Shown piece after piece: positions 22,475 through 35,526 of a DNA stretch of 64,000 nucleotides; the stretch's first letter is position 1; each line of letters starts with the position of its first letter. Under the pieces are notes generated by a model. It did no database searches, was not told the DNA's origin, and saw only the letters and a list, made by a program, of their open reading frames with translations. The stretch lies in assembly GCA_021014945.1 (NCBI GenBank), contig MU266331.1, positions 62,001-126,000 on the forward strand, read 5' to 3'. Made by a program: the position numbers and the translations under genes. This DNA comes from Leucogyrophana mollusca. Its lineage: Eukaryota > Basidiomycota > Agaricomycetes > Boletales.

Positions 22475-25400
22475 ATGGCTGGACAAAAGCGCGTTCTGGA
22501 GGACTCTTCCTCGTCCCGCAAACCAAAGAAGAGCAAAGTTGCGCTCGATAAAGGCGAGAAGGGCCAGAAAAATGAGCACATATCGCAGCCGCCGTCCAAT
22601 TTGACAGCGGAGGAGGTAGACTTTCCTCGTGGGGGTGGCACGAGCTTGACCCCCCTCGAGGTGAAAGCCGTCCGCGCAGAGGCAATCAAGGAAGCAGATG
22701 AAGAGCTGTTCGCCGTGCGTATATTGTCTCGCTATCCATGGTTATGTTCCTCATCTACATGAACAGTCCGCAGAGAAAGTCAAAAAGAAGAAAAGCAAGG
22801 GTGACCTGAAAGCCAAAGCACCTGATACTCGGAAGAAAGACTCGATTCGCGTAGAGCATCTCAACTACAAGGTATACAGGGTTCCATTTCCTTGGTTGTT
22901 ATACTCATGGCTACGCTATACCAGCGCATTGTCCCAGGTATGAAGATAATGGGACAGATTGCATCGGTGCAACCTCTGGCCCTCGTCGTATCACTTCCGA
23001 ATCAGCTGATGGGTCACGTACCCATTACACAAGTTTCCTCACAGTTCACTCAACGACTAGAGGCTATAGATGAAAATGAAGACCCCTCCGATTCCGAGTC
23101 AGAAGAAGACGACCACCCAGGTCTAAGGTCCCATGTACCCGATTTATTCGAAATGTTTCATCCCGGACAGTATGTTCGCAGCGTGGTCATCAACGTACAT
23201 GCACCAGGATCTACAGACATTTCGGGACTTGGTCGGACCCGCGATGATGCCGCAAAGTCAAGCCGCAGAGTTGAACTAAGTCTTATGCCAGAGAAGGTCA
23301 ATGACGGTGTCCAAAAGGCTGATTTAAAGGGCGGGTTTGTGGGTGTCTTTTCTTTGAAAATGTGAATGCGAGTGCTTACTTTAACGATCAAGACCTTGTC
23401 AGCGGCCGTCAAGAGCGTTGAAGACCACGGATACATACTGGACATGGGAATATCTGATGTGTCCGGGTTCTTGTCGTTCAAGGAGGCAGGAAAGGGTAAC
23501 CTCGGTGAGACCAAGCTTCAGGTCGGTCGATTGCTAGATGTCTCGGTGGTGAAAGTGTCGGCCAACGGTCGAACTTGCACGCTTTCTGTCGACCCTCAGT
23601 TACTTTCATCATCATCGGTGAGACGGCTCTATTGTGTATGTCAACTCAGCGCTGACATGTATTAGCTGTCCGAGGTCACCAATGTCTCTTCAATTCTCCC
23701 CGGATCACTGGTACAATCACTGATCACGTCCGTGCTGCCTAGTGGTCTTAACCTTCAGTTGCTTGGTTTTTTTGTTGGAACTGTCGACGAATTTCACCTA
23801 GCCTCAGCTAGCGTAGAGAAGGGCTATAAGACAGGGCAAAAAGTCAAAGCAAGAGTACTGTACGACATTCCCGCGACATCACCTCCGCGGTTTGCGCTTG
23901 CGCTCTTAGACCACATCGTTGGATTAGAACCCAAGGCGCTCGGGACTGCAGCCAACGCAGGAGAGTCATCCATCCAACTGGCTTATCCTATAGGGACTGT
24001 CTTGGATGCCGTAAAGGTCAAGCGAGTTGAAATTGAACGTGGGCTCATTGTAGAGATTGAACCCGGTCTGGAGGGTTTCGTACATGTGGGTGGTGCTGAT
24101 ATGACTTGACGTCCCGTCTTTCTGATGTCCTTGCATAGATATCTCAAGCAACTGATGATCATGTCCCTACTCTTTCACCTTCGTCTGGTCCATGGAGAGT
24201 CGGCACAATACACCGGGCTCGTGTGACAGGCCATCACCCTTTCGATGGTATATTGCAACTGTCTTTGCGTGCTTCTATTCTAGCCCAAAAATTCTTGCAG
24301 GCCGGGGATGTACACGTCGGTGAGGTGCTCAAGGGGACTGTAAAGAGCTTGACGGACACAGCCCTCTTTGTTTCGATATCAGGCGATGTCGATGGCGTCA
24401 TTTGGCCAAACCATTATGCGGATATCGCTCTCAAGCAGCCTGGCAAGAGGTTCAAGCCTGGAGGCAGCATCAAATGTCGTGTGAGTGTCTACCTTTTCAC
24501 GATAAGACTCCGTTAATCAATTTAACTATGGATTCAGGTGCTCACTGTTGACCCGGGGCGGAAGCGCATTGCGTTGACAGCGAAGAAGTCGTTAGTCGAG
24601 TCTTCGCTCCCTGTCTTATCATCGTTCGAAGACGCTAGAGTCGGAGCTGTTTTGCACGCCGTAGTCTTCAGGGTATCGGAAAAGGGCCTCCTAGTCGAGT
24701 TCTACAACAACATCAAGGCGTATGTGCCCCACCGCGAAGCGAGGTCTGTAGATGTTCACCCTTCATTGCTCCTTGTTAACTCAATGTTATGTAGCGACAG
24801 TGCGGGGAAACTTTCCGATGCATTCGTGGCAGGCAAGGTGGTCAAAGTGCGCCTTATCTCGATTGATACGGAGACCAAGCGCATCGTTGCTAGCATTCGT
24901 CAAGGCGCATCTAATTTCCAGGCGACCGTCACCGACATCGCTGGGGTCGAGATCGGAAATGCAGTCGAGGGCGTCGTCGTTGAGATCCACAAAATGAACG
25001 CTGTTCTAACGCTACTACCTTCACAAGCGCGAGCTCTGATGTCATTGAAGAATCTGGCCAATCACCGCAATACCAACCCCGCTCAACTAAAAGTATCGCT
25101 GAAAGTTGGCGACAAAGTGGATCAATTGGTCGTTGTGTCCCGCAATCCGGAGAAGGGTTTAGTGGTTGTAGCTGGCAGCCCGAAGACAAAAACGGTATTA
25201 AAGAAGGGCGCGTTATCTATGGACAGTGTCACAATTGGTCAAATTGTTGGGGGACGTGTTACTCGGCACGGTCGCAGCGGGGCTCATATCAAACTCACTG
25301 CTCGCATTTCCGGCTCATTGCATCCGACGGACACTTGCGATGACTACGAAGCTGGTGTACCATTCCCCGCTGTCGACTCCGTTCTCAAGGCCGCCGTCAT

Positions 25401-27641
25401 AGACGTCAATGAATCCACGAAACATCTCACGTTATCCACGCGGTCGTCGAGATTAAAGCCCGCAGAGGCCAAACCTGTGGTCGATCGCGAAATTCACAGC
25501 GTTTCTGATCTCGAAGTTGGCGATACAGTACGAGGCTTCATCAAGAGTGTGGCTGAGCATGGCCTGTTTGTGATGCTTGGTCGTGGGGTTGATGCCCGTG
25601 TCCAGATCAGGGAGCTTTTTGACGAGGTATGCTCAAATTTCCTTATCATATAACCCCATTGCTAAATTGAAGAATTGTAGTATGTGAAGGACTGGAAGGG
25701 CAGGTTCGAGGCCAACCAGTTAGTCAAAGGGCGGATATTGAAGTGCGTGTTTCCCTTGCAAGTAGCGACATTCCCATTTTCATCCGTCCATAGGGTGGAT
25801 CACGAGAACAAGAAGGTAGAGATGACGCTGCGATCCGGAGATCTCAACAGAGAAACGTCCAAATCCCTATCTCTTGCCGATCTGCATGAACACCAGAAAA
25901 TTACCGGGCGCGTCAAGCGAATTGAGCAATACGGTCTATTCATTGAGATTGAAGGCTCGAAACTTAGCGGCCTTTGTCACAAGTCGGAGGCATGTCTTGA
26001 TTGTGCTTGAATGGCGCTAGGCTTATTCTGATACTTTACAGTTGTCAGACAACAAAGACGCTGATGTGACAGTTGCTCTTCGCACGTTCAGAGAGGGTGA
26101 TCGTGTCAACGCTATCATCTTGTCAATTGACAAAGAAAAGCGACAATTGTCTTTGGGTCTGAAGCCTTCCTACTTCGAAGATGGCGATCTCGACGTCGAC
26201 TCTGATTCTGAAGTGGAGAGCACCCACGAACCTGGAGTCTTCGGAGTCGCTGAGGAGGATGCGCAAATGACTGACGCCGGCGACGATGAAGATTCGGGCC
26301 CAGATCAAAGCGATGCCGAAGAGGAGTCAAATGCCGAGACAGACAGTGACGACGAGGATGAACCCATGGAGATTGACGTGGTACCTCCATCAATACCCGC
26401 CGCATCATCACGGTCGACAAGGTCTGAACAACCACAACATCAGCCTTCTTCCCTGACTCTAGAAGGCTTTCAATGGTTTGGTAAAGGAAACTCTTCCGAC
26501 GACGATATAAATGGTTCTTCGTCTTCAGGTGAAAGTAGCCAGGAGGAGTCCGGAAAAAAGAAGCGTCGGCGAAGAAAGCAGATAGAGCAGGACCTCACGG
26601 CTGACATGCACACCAAGGTTCCCGAGTCAAACGCAGATTTCGAGAGACTGCTTCTAGGTTCGCCGGACTCGTCTTATTTGTGGATCCAGTACATGTCATT
26701 CCAGCTTCAATTATCTGAGATTGACAAGGCGCGAGAAATCGGGCGGCGCGCCATACAGACCATCAACTTTCGAGAGGAACAGGAGAGATTGAACGTCTGG
26801 ATCGCTTTGCTCAACTTGGAGAATGTCTATGGTACCGACGATACGCTGGAGGCGATGTTCAAAGATGCAGCAAGGCATAACGACTCTAAAACCGTTCACA
26901 TTCGGTTGGCAGCCATTCTTGACGAGAGTCAAAAACACGCAGTATGTGGTTTAAGACTTCCCGCTGCGACGGAATCTAACATCGAGGCCGCAGAAAGCTG
27001 AAGAGCAATACAAGCGGACATGTAAAAAATTCAGTCATAGCTCCAAGGTCTGGACATTGTTTTGTGAACACTATTTGCGTCGAGGGGACATAGAGCAAGC
27101 TCGAAAGCTATTACCCCGCAGCCTGCAGAGCCTCGAGAAGAGAAAACGTAAGTGAGTTTCGATTCTCGTGTCCCAACTCATATTAAATGCGTAATGTTAC
27201 AGACTTGAAAACAATCTCCAAATTTGCTCAGCTTGAGTACAAGCTGGGAGATGCAGAGCGAGGAAAAACCATCTACGAAGGCATCGTAGACTCACATCCA
27301 AAACGATGGGACTTATGGTCCATCTACATGGACATGGAAGCTGGACAGGGCGATATTCAGAGTCTGCGGTGGGCGTGCATTCATGTCTTCTCAGTTGGAC
27401 CCCTCACACGTTTCCTTTTAGAAATCTTTTCAATCGTGTCTTAGCCCACAAAATGACTAGCCATAAAGCCAAGTACGTGCGGTGTAATTGCCGGCTGAAC
27501 GGAGGTAACGCTAACCCTGTTGTCAGATCTTTCTTCAAGAAGTGGCTAGATCTAGAGCGCAAGCTTGGGGACGAGGAAGGTGCCACAGTTGTCAAGGAGA
27601 AGGCTATCGAGTGGACGCAGAAGGCTGCAGACGCATCATAG
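22475..27641 (+). CDS. RRP5: rRNA biogenesis protein Rrp5 (PDCD11)
   Basis: Fourteen exons (22475-22714, 22767-22871, 22925-23338, 23393-23617, 23666-24085, 24139-24480, 24538-25626, 25681-25742, 25794-25989, 26042-26941, 26994-27147, 27203-27368, 27422-27472, 27527-27641) give 1,492 aa. After a basic N terminus, tandem S1 RNA-binding repeats run from ~120 to ~1070 (for example SVEDHGYILDMGISDVSGF). An acidic linker follows (~1075-1140). The C-terminal third holds HAT/TPR-like helical repeats (LWIQYMSFQLQLSEIDKARE; RNLFNRVLAHKMTSHKAK). Rrp5 binds pre-rRNA in the nucleolus and is needed for both 18S and 5.8S/25S processing. The intron at 25990-26041 uses a GC donor (GCATGT) at the KSE|LSDNK join. 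It is tail-to-tail with the Tea1-like gene. Confidence 0.95.
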
Positions 27642-27820
27642 TAACAACACCATGTTGCTCATATCAGAATATATATAATAGGCAGCTAACATCAAACAGA
27701 GCGAGGAAGTAGTAGCGTAGTGCGAATCCAAACGAATGTGAGCGTTGAGCAAGCAAGGAATAAGGGTATAAATGTATATGCAAGCGAAGAGTACCATACA
27801 GGTCCAGGATCAAGAGAACG

Positions 27821-30800
27821 CTATGATCTAGATCTCGCCCTTTCATGACCCAGCGTATGGGGTGGCGAGTCGAAATCGCTCATCGGTCGCCGAGTGCTCA
27901 TCGAGCTTGCGAGTTGTCGTTGCCAGTCGTCCAATTCATTGGACAAGTGCTCGAAGTTCTCTGAGCTCGACATGCTCGGTGGTCGATTGTGATTGTAGCT
28001 GGGTTGGTCGACCTCGAGTAACAAATGAATCTTGTGCGAGAGCTGTTCATTTTCTCTCTTGAGATTGATGTTCTCGTTGGTGATCTGCTCCAACACCGTC
28101 TCATCAGAGCCACCACGGTAAACGATCAGCGTTGCGTTCAGCCTCTGGACCTCATGCTCGAGCTCCTCCACCCGCGCAAGACGGTCATCAGACTCCCGTT
28201 GCGAAAGAACAAGATTATCCTTCATGATTTCGAGATCCTTCTCCAACGACTCGATGCGAAGTCGCAGATCCCTATTTTCGCCGTTCAGTCGTTGTGTATG
28301 TTTTTGTGCTTCAACTAGCTGGGTCCGAAAGTGTTCGTGATTGTCATCAGAAGGCGTGCTGCGGCCATTGGTGCCTCGTATCCTCGAACCAGGCTCTGTG
28401 CTTGATCGGCCGCGGGCAGCATCAAGCTCTGCTTGAAGACTGGTATTTGTGGCCTTTTGCTTGGTCAACTCGTCCTTCATCCGACGCATCATTTTCTCTG
28501 TGCCCCTGGTTAAGATAAGAAACTGGGGACAATTAATGACTGAACCCGGCTTACTTCACATAGTGCACGGCTAACTGGTAGTCTTCTTCCAATTGTGTCA
28601 GCTGTGCCATGCGGGCTTTGTATGCCCTCTCGGTCTCCTCCAACTTCCGCTCGGCCTCGGCGGCACGGGCCTCAGCAGCGGGGTCGCTCCGATTTACAGG
28701 ACTTTGAGTCGACCGAACTCGATCCAACTGCGACGAAAGTGCGTCCAGCTGCGCTTCAGCCTCCCGTTTCTGTCGCAGGGTTTGATTGAGCTCGCGTTCA
28801 GCCAATTCGTGCCGCCGAGTGCGCTCGTCCAGTTGTTTTTCGAGCTCGGCAATGCGTGATGAGGACTCTGAATTTGAACCAGAACTCTCCCCGTCGGGGC
28901 TAATGCCGTTTTCTGCGAGATAGTTGCGTAGCATGGCGAGCCGAATATTGGCGTCCGATGCTTCCTTCAACGCGTCTCGAAGTTCAGACTCTCGGTCCGC
29001 TAAGTCTTTTCTAGCCCGACCGTGATCCGAAAGAACACCCGACAACTGCGAGCGAAGGCCAACAACTTGGGAACGGACGCTAGAGTGTGCAGCTTCCGTT
29101 TCCCGAACCCTTCGACGCTCTTCAGTGAGTGCGTTCTGGGCATCCTCCAAGCGCTGAGTTACTTCCTTCAACATCTGTCGCAGTGAGGCAGCCTCTGTCT
29201 CCATAGCTTCCACCTTCTCTGCGTGTCCACGTATGTGACGATCCTCATCGGCCTGCAGCTCGCGATGCGAGTCAAGTAGCTGACCGAGGCTGCCAGTAGT
29301 AAGAGCTCTAAACGCATCCGCCTCTTCGCGCGATTTGGCCCACGAATTCTCCACCTCTGCCAACCTGATCCTCGTCGACTCGACTTCCGAGGTTCGTGTC
29401 TCTAAGTCGCCGCGAAGTTCAGCCAGATCTGCCTCTAGCTGGTTGATCTGGTCCCGAGCACGCTGGTGTGCCATTTCAACTTCATCTGAGCGAGACGTCG
29501 CCGAATCTAGGGCTGTGCGAGCTTGGTCAAGTGCACGTATGTGTTGATCACGTGAGCGTAATAACTCTTGGAGCTGGTTCATGGCTTGTGTGTGCTCGGC
29601 TTCTTTTTGTTCTAATCGCGAAGTCTGCGATAGAAGTCTGTCCGCGTGGTCGTGAAGAGCAACTTGCACGGCAGCGTGCTGTTCCTGGAGCTCGGCGTGA
29701 GCTTGGGACGTGCGATCGTATGACTCCTCCAGCATATCGGCACGTTTAGTGGCATCCGTGGTACGAGCCTCTGCTTGCTCCAGAAGCGTGGTCTGTAGGG
29801 CCAGAGAGTCACTGAGCTCCTCTAACCGGCGCCTGTCCCCGTTCTGTTCTTCCAAAAGTGCGGATAGGTGGCGTTCCAGCTCAAGGATACGGTCTCTCTC
29901 CAGTCTGCTTACATCGCCAGGACCAGAGGCTTCGTGAGCGGTCAATTTGGCACGATAGTATGCAGCTTCCGACAAGGCGCTGGATTTTAGGCGCTCGGCA
30001 TCCGCTATACGCTCTGAAGCTTCGCGAGCTTGGTTGGCCAGAGTCGTCTGAGTGACGGTGATCAATGCATCTCCAAAAACATACCACGAGGGAACGCACC
30101 TTTATTTGAGTCTTAAAGTGCTTGAAGTTGAGCACCATATCCGCAACCTTCTTGTTCTCATCATCCATGCTATCACCCAGACGGAGATCCTCCACTTCCA
30201 TGTCTTCCTCTTCGGCGTGAACAAAGCCTGCACGCGAAGCCTTCAAGAGAGCAGCCTTCATCCAACCTTCGCGTTTCTTGAGCATCTCAACCTCCATCTC
30301 TTTCGCCTTATAGTCTCGAATCAGATCAGCCGTGACATTGCCCGTCGACCCAAACTTCCCTTGGGCATGACCGTAGCCATTGACCATGGGAGAACCGTTC
30401 GAAGGCTGGTAGAAAGCATCAAGGGGAGGCTTGCTACGATCGACGATGGGAGATGGGCTGCGTGCAGCGAGGGCACCGTTCATGCTCATAGCAACGCTCG
30501 CCAGATTCGGCGCTTGGGCACTGCCATACACATCGCCCCCAGTCTGAGAGGCAGGAGACATCGAACGGGTAGCCACCACACCGAACGAATTCGGACTCCG
30601 TGCACGGCCTTGTTCTGGAGACGGTGCACGATCTCGTGAAACAGACTCAGCCGTAGCACCGGTGTCTGTTGTATGACCATCATCAGTACCCAAGGGATCA
30701 TCATCCTCTCTCCTCGGACGCATTGGTGCCTTGCCCTTGTTAGGCGAAGATTGGGCAGGCATACCATTTGGAGTCCGGGTGCCTGGTCGCGACCCAGGGG

Positions 30801-32710
30801 GAGATATAGCACGTCGGACCGCCTCCACATCGGCGTTGGCCGGGCCATTGGGAGACATGGATCTCACACCATTCGCAGTGGAACCGCCCTGTGTAGACGG
30901 CGCTTGCTGCATCTGTTGGGCCTTGCTGGCAGACTGCCCAGGAGGAGCTTTACTGGAGTCGGGATACTTGATATGCTCTAAAGGCCCGTCAGTACGCATA
31001 GTGAGCTAGATGGGAGCTTGCAACACACTGGTGTCAAGCACGTTGATAATGCCGTGGTCATCTCCTTTCGTTGGCGTGAACGATTCGCCGCCGAGGACAA
31101 AAACGCGAGTGCCCATGGAGGCCATGGCATGACCCGAACGTCCACTGGGTGCAGGTCCCATATTTTGGAACATATACCAGCGTTGATCTGAACAGAAATA
31201 ATCAGAATGCAGTCATGTCCAACGGGGGAAGTCATAGCGCACTAGACATCTTGAACGCCGCAAGGTCACCCAAATCCTTTCCATCCACACCCCTCCCGCC
31301 AAATACATAGATGACATCATCGACAACTGCTGCTGCGTGTCCCTCCCGGGGCGAAGGTATGAATCCGATGCATTGTAGTTCCGACCATTTCTTCGTATTC
31401 ACATCAAAGGCCCATGTATCGTTGTAATGATACTGGCCGTCGGTACCACCGAAACTGGCGTCGAAAAGCGTGAGTATTTCGGGGTGGTGTGGGGAAGGGG
31501 GCCTTACACGATGATACGGTCGCCACAAGCCACAACGGCATGACCAGTACGCTGAGCAGGTCGCTCGGTTCCCGCGGGCTCGCACAGCTCCCAAGCCGCC
31601 TGGGTCCGTACTGAACGCAAGGCACCAAGTCCTCAATCACAACCCGATGATTGATGGCGAGTCACCACTTACGTGAACTGAGATCAAAGGCCCACAAGTC
31701 ATTCAAGAACTCGCCATCCACCTGACCTCCGAAGACGAAAAATTTCGTGCCAATCATCGCCACCGCATGGCCATACCGGCCAGCGGGTGAAGGACCATAA
31801 GTATTCACTCTCGTCCATTCTCGAGACACTATGTATGTAGGTGAGCACATTGTAAGATATCCAGACCAGTAGGACGCATACCTAGATTAAGAAGATATAA
31901 ACCGTCGTCCTGTTTATCCGTTGGCTTGGACGTTGGGTCCGTTTTCGTGTCTCCTCCCCACACAATCAGCACGCTGCTAACGAGTGCACTCGCATGCCCA
32001 ACTCGGGGCGAAGGTATTTCTCCGGCGGTCTGCACAAGAGTGGCCGAAAGATCACGAGTGGAGAATACATACAAGTCATTGCGTGCAGTTTCACGGACGA
32101 GACCACCAAAGAGATATAGGTCACCATTTGCAGTCGCTGTAGCGGGAAGAGCGTGGCCGTACCGCGGGAAAGGCGGTGGAGATGGAGAAGTTGGTGGTGC
32201 AACTCCCGGTTTGGGTATTGTTGCAGGGGGTGGGAGCAGAAGACGCCGAGCTGACCAAGGATATGCTGGCCGTTGCTGTTGAGGAGGCTGAGAGGACTGC
32301 TGCTGCTGCTGCGGTTGTGGAGGTGAAGGGTTGGGGGGCTGAGAGGTAGGATTCGGGCTTCCTCCTCGATTTTGCAGACGTTGCTGTGGAGGAAGAGAGG
32401 CAGGATTTGCTGCACCGTTTGGAGGAGGAATGCTGAGTTTTTCGCGTTTTGCCCGGAACGCAAGCATGGTTGAATTTGAAGAAGGTAAGGTACAGAAATG
32501 ATAATGAGTACGAGGTATGATGAAAAGTTGCGTGAGAGGGCGATTTTGATATGAAACTCACGCATCGCTATCCCTTGCGGATGGTTGCTGGGCAGGAGGA
32601 TCCTTTGCTGCGAGCTGGGCGAGCGCCTGGCTTGGAGTCTGGGCAACGGTAACAGATGTTGGAGCGAGCTGGCTGGCACTCGGGTGCTTCTTCCTGGAGA
32701 AGAAGGACAT
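27821..32710 (-). CDS. tea1: kelch-repeat polarity protein, Tea1-like (kelch copy A)
   Basis: Nine exons (32710-32562, 32432-31882, 31828-31673, 31610-31508, 31454-31243, 31187-31029, 30977-30100, 30047-28555, 28505-27821) give 1,461 aa. After a Ser/Pro/Gln-rich start, six kelch repeats fill ~105-440 ([72 protein letters not shown]). An [12 protein letters not shown] link and a disordered region follow. Long coiled coils run from ~735 to ~1440 (exons 8-9). This is the layout of fission-yeast Tea1/Tea3 and related kelch polarity factors, which ride microtubule ends and mark growth sites. It is the only full-length copy in a local kelch cluster. The first intron (129 nt) is the longest here. 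Confidence 0.88.
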
Positions 32711-33416
32711 TCTTCTGGATCTGTTTCCTAGGATGGACGGTATGGCTGGCTAATAAAATTTGTGTATTGTACTTAAAAAAGAGAATAGTTGGGGGAGGAA
32801 ATGGATGGCGATAGGGAAAGGAAGGGCCTTTGAGGATGCCAGAATTATTTGTCGGGACCGTTGGAAAGCGCTTGGGTGCAAGCAAGCTGGCGTTGTAAGG
32901 CTCGTGTTCTCTCCCACTAACTGCACCCGCGCGCGTGATCCCGCTAACGTTTACAACTGTTTGTATTAGTAAATTCCTTGCAATTGCTGGCTACTGTATT
33001 ATAGTCTTCCTATAGTACAGATGACGGTGTGAGCAGATGTATATATCTCTCAGAAGATTATCATCTAATTTCCGGTCTCCTTCGCAACCATATCACCTCC
33101 TAATTTTGGTGCGCAATCGCTCGTATGCACCATGTCCGCATGCAAGGGTTCTGCATCCAGCAAGGCTGTCCCTTCCTCCGAACACATGACAGGAAGCCTT
33201 GACTTGCACTCGGAGATGCTCGGGAGGGTTCATTCGTGATCAACCGTTTGGATCCGTAAAGGCGTCCAGCGATACAGGCCTATCGAACAGCGTCGCCAAC
33301 TGCCGTGCCCATTCCGCATACAGCGCTATCATGGAAGCGGCGTTATCGCGCGGGTTTTACGATCTCACGCAAGTCTACTGACAAGAGTTCATTGTATTGG
33401 TAAAGCGTCTTCGCGT
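32711..33416. other. spacer between kelch copies A and B
   Basis: About 700 bp containing the promoter of copy A. The part from ~33330 to 33416 is similar to 44088-44190, so the 3' flank of kelch copies B and C was duplicated with the genes. No other gene is seen. Confidence 0.5.
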
Positions 33417-34773
33417 CTAGCCACTCGAGAACTCATAGGTGTGATACGAAGGTACTGGGCTCGTCGTATCCCTGTCTACGGGGCTCTCTTGCCAATAGTT
33501 CGTACTCGATGACGGCCCGGGAGTGTAATGACCGACCCCTCTATTATCAGTGGGGGGATGTTCCTGGTAGACCTCCAACACAGCGTTCAGTCGCCCAATC
33601 TCGCGCTTAAGTTCTTCCACTTCAGCCTGTCGTGCGGCAGACACCCGGCGTGAGAGCTCAAGAACCTCTTGGGTGGCCGCGAGTTCTCTCTTCAAAACTT
33701 CCAAGTGAGTAGCCTCCTTCGTGGCCTGGAATAGTTCCCCCTCCAGCATCTCGATTCGACCGCGTTCGCTACGTCGTTCGTGGACCATTTGTAACAATAG
33801 ACCGCGCTCCACCCGTAAATTAGAGTTTTCCTCCTGTTGCTTGTCCAGTTCATCTTTCATCCGACGTAATTCCTCTGCGTGATCGTTGGCTGCGAGCATA
33901 CTCAGCCACATAGCGAACGAATGTACTCCCCCAACGCACCGGTGTCGCGACCTTGTTTGCTTACGTAGTCGTCTTCTTGTAGTGCCACAGAGGACTTGGC
34001 CCCTTGGGTGAGCTCTGGAATTGCAGGGGGGGCGACAGGGGCTGGTCCCGAACTCGGATATTGGATGTGTTCTGGGTCGCCATCAGTGTACAGAGGGCGG
34101 CTTTTAGTAGACTTGCCCACCGGTGTTGAGCACATTGATATTGTCGTCGCCATACCCTCCCGTCGGCGCGGGTTCTCCCCCAAGAACAAACACGCGGTTA
34201 CCTACAGAAGCCATGGCATGGCCCGAACGTCCACTGGGTGCAGGTCCCATATTCGGGAACATAAACCAACGCTGGTCTGTGCCAGCAGAATCAGAGTGCA
34301 CACATGTTTAGCAGGGGAGATACATGTCGCACCAGACACCTTGAACGCCGCAAGGTCACCCAAATCCTTTCCATCCACACCCCTCCCGCCAAATACATAG
34401 ACGACATCGTCGACAGCTGCTGCTGCGTGTCTCTCCCGGGGCGAAGGTATGAATCCAATACATTGTAGTTCCGACCATTGCTTCGTATTCACATCAAAGG
34501 CCCACGTATCGTTGTAGTGATACTGGTCGTCAGTACCACCGAAACTAGTATCGAAGAGCGTGAGGATTCGGGAGTAATGTGGGGAAGGGGTCCTTACACG
34601 ATGATACGGCCCCCACAAGCTACAACAGCATGACCGGTACGCTGAGCAGGTCGCTCGGTTCCCGCGGGCTCGCACAATTCCCAAGCCGCCTGAGTCTGTG
34701 CTGAATACAAGGCATCAAATTTTCAATTATACCCCAATGATTGATGGCGAGTCACCACTTAAATCGAGAGCCC
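33417..34773 (-). pseudogene. kelch copy B, 3' part, split by transposon
   Basis: Exons 34773-34759 (partial), 34700-34598, 34544-34333, 34276-34121, 34071-33940 and 33889-33417 encode the second half of a short kelch protein. It includes kelch repeats ([45 protein letters not shown]), an EHIQYPSSG link and a ~155-residue coiled coil ([18 protein letters not shown]...). Relative to copy A it lacks the exon for the long central coiled coil. The 5' half of the same gene lies 7.95 kb away at 42728-43318, beyond the transposon. Counting codons across the gap, with one copy of the 2-bp target duplication removed, gives a 542-codon frame with no stop, so the insertion is the only visible lesion. 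Confidence 0.85.
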
Positions 34774-34793
34774 CATCAGGAAATTCACACAAT
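34774..34793 (+). repeat. transposon left terminal inverted repeat
   Basis: CATCAGGAAATTCACACAAT; exact reverse complement of 42708-42727. The next bases agree only at CTT. Confidence 0.95.
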
Positions 34794-35526
34794 ACTTTTC
34801 GTGCTTTTGTTGCTTTGCGAGCTTTCCGGGTTTCGTCGTAAAGTAGCTAAAGTAGAATTCTTACCTGACAAGGAGCCCAATGCATAGTAAGAAGCACAAA
34901 GGCACAAAGGCTGCGCAGAGTTCAAAAAGCGAGAAAAGTAGATCCAGTGTAAACATCAGCAAAAATGGAAAATGGGTGTAGCTGCACGCTAAGACTTTGT
35001 AGCGGACAGGAGGCTGTGTAGTGTTATGTAGACTTACTGCCAGCCTCAGTAGTCAACAGTTGTACATGTAGCTGACGAAGAGCACGCTGTAGATAACTAT
35101 AACACATCCCTCGTGCTACCTACTAATCAGCAAATTCGCTCCAGTAGCTATGAGAACCTTACTCGGCACATGCCGGCGTGTTGTCTGTTTGGCAGCTGTG
35201 GCACTGGCAATGACAAGGTCGACGGTCGACGTGCAAGCTGGATATCTTCACAATTACAGCTCAGTTTTCCTCCAGACCGGTTTTGCCACATCTGTCATAA
35301 CACATTCAATAATTCTTTCCTATAGTATGAGGGGTTTCGAGGTCGGGAAAGTCTCAGGATAATCGCATGAATGCGTGGGAATATTCTCATGTGTGCGGTG
35401 TACTCACTTGACACTATAATCACAATGAGTCCTACAAGTAAAATAGTAGCCTACTTGACACTATAATTACAATGAGTCCTACAAGTAAAAGCTTGAATAC
35501 ATGACAAGTAATTAATCGAAAAGACC
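34794..35526. other. left subterminal region of the transposon
   Basis: Non-coding; it includes a direct repeat pair near its inner end and should hold the transposase terminator. No gene is seen. Confidence 0.5.
35406..35490 (+). repeat. two 38-bp direct repeats
   Basis: Copies at 35406-35443 and 35453-35490 (ACTTGACACTATAA[T]CACAATG... type) differ at one base and are 9 bp apart. They lie just downstream of the transposase stop codon. Confidence 0.9.

Noticed and set aside
33199..33381. 60-codon ORF downstream of kelch copy B
   Set aside because: Part of a duplicated 3' flank also present beside copy C; not conserved as a frame.
31404..34684. Extra long frames in the kelch genes
   Set aside because: They read through introns or alternate frames of the kelch exons; the spliced models explain them.
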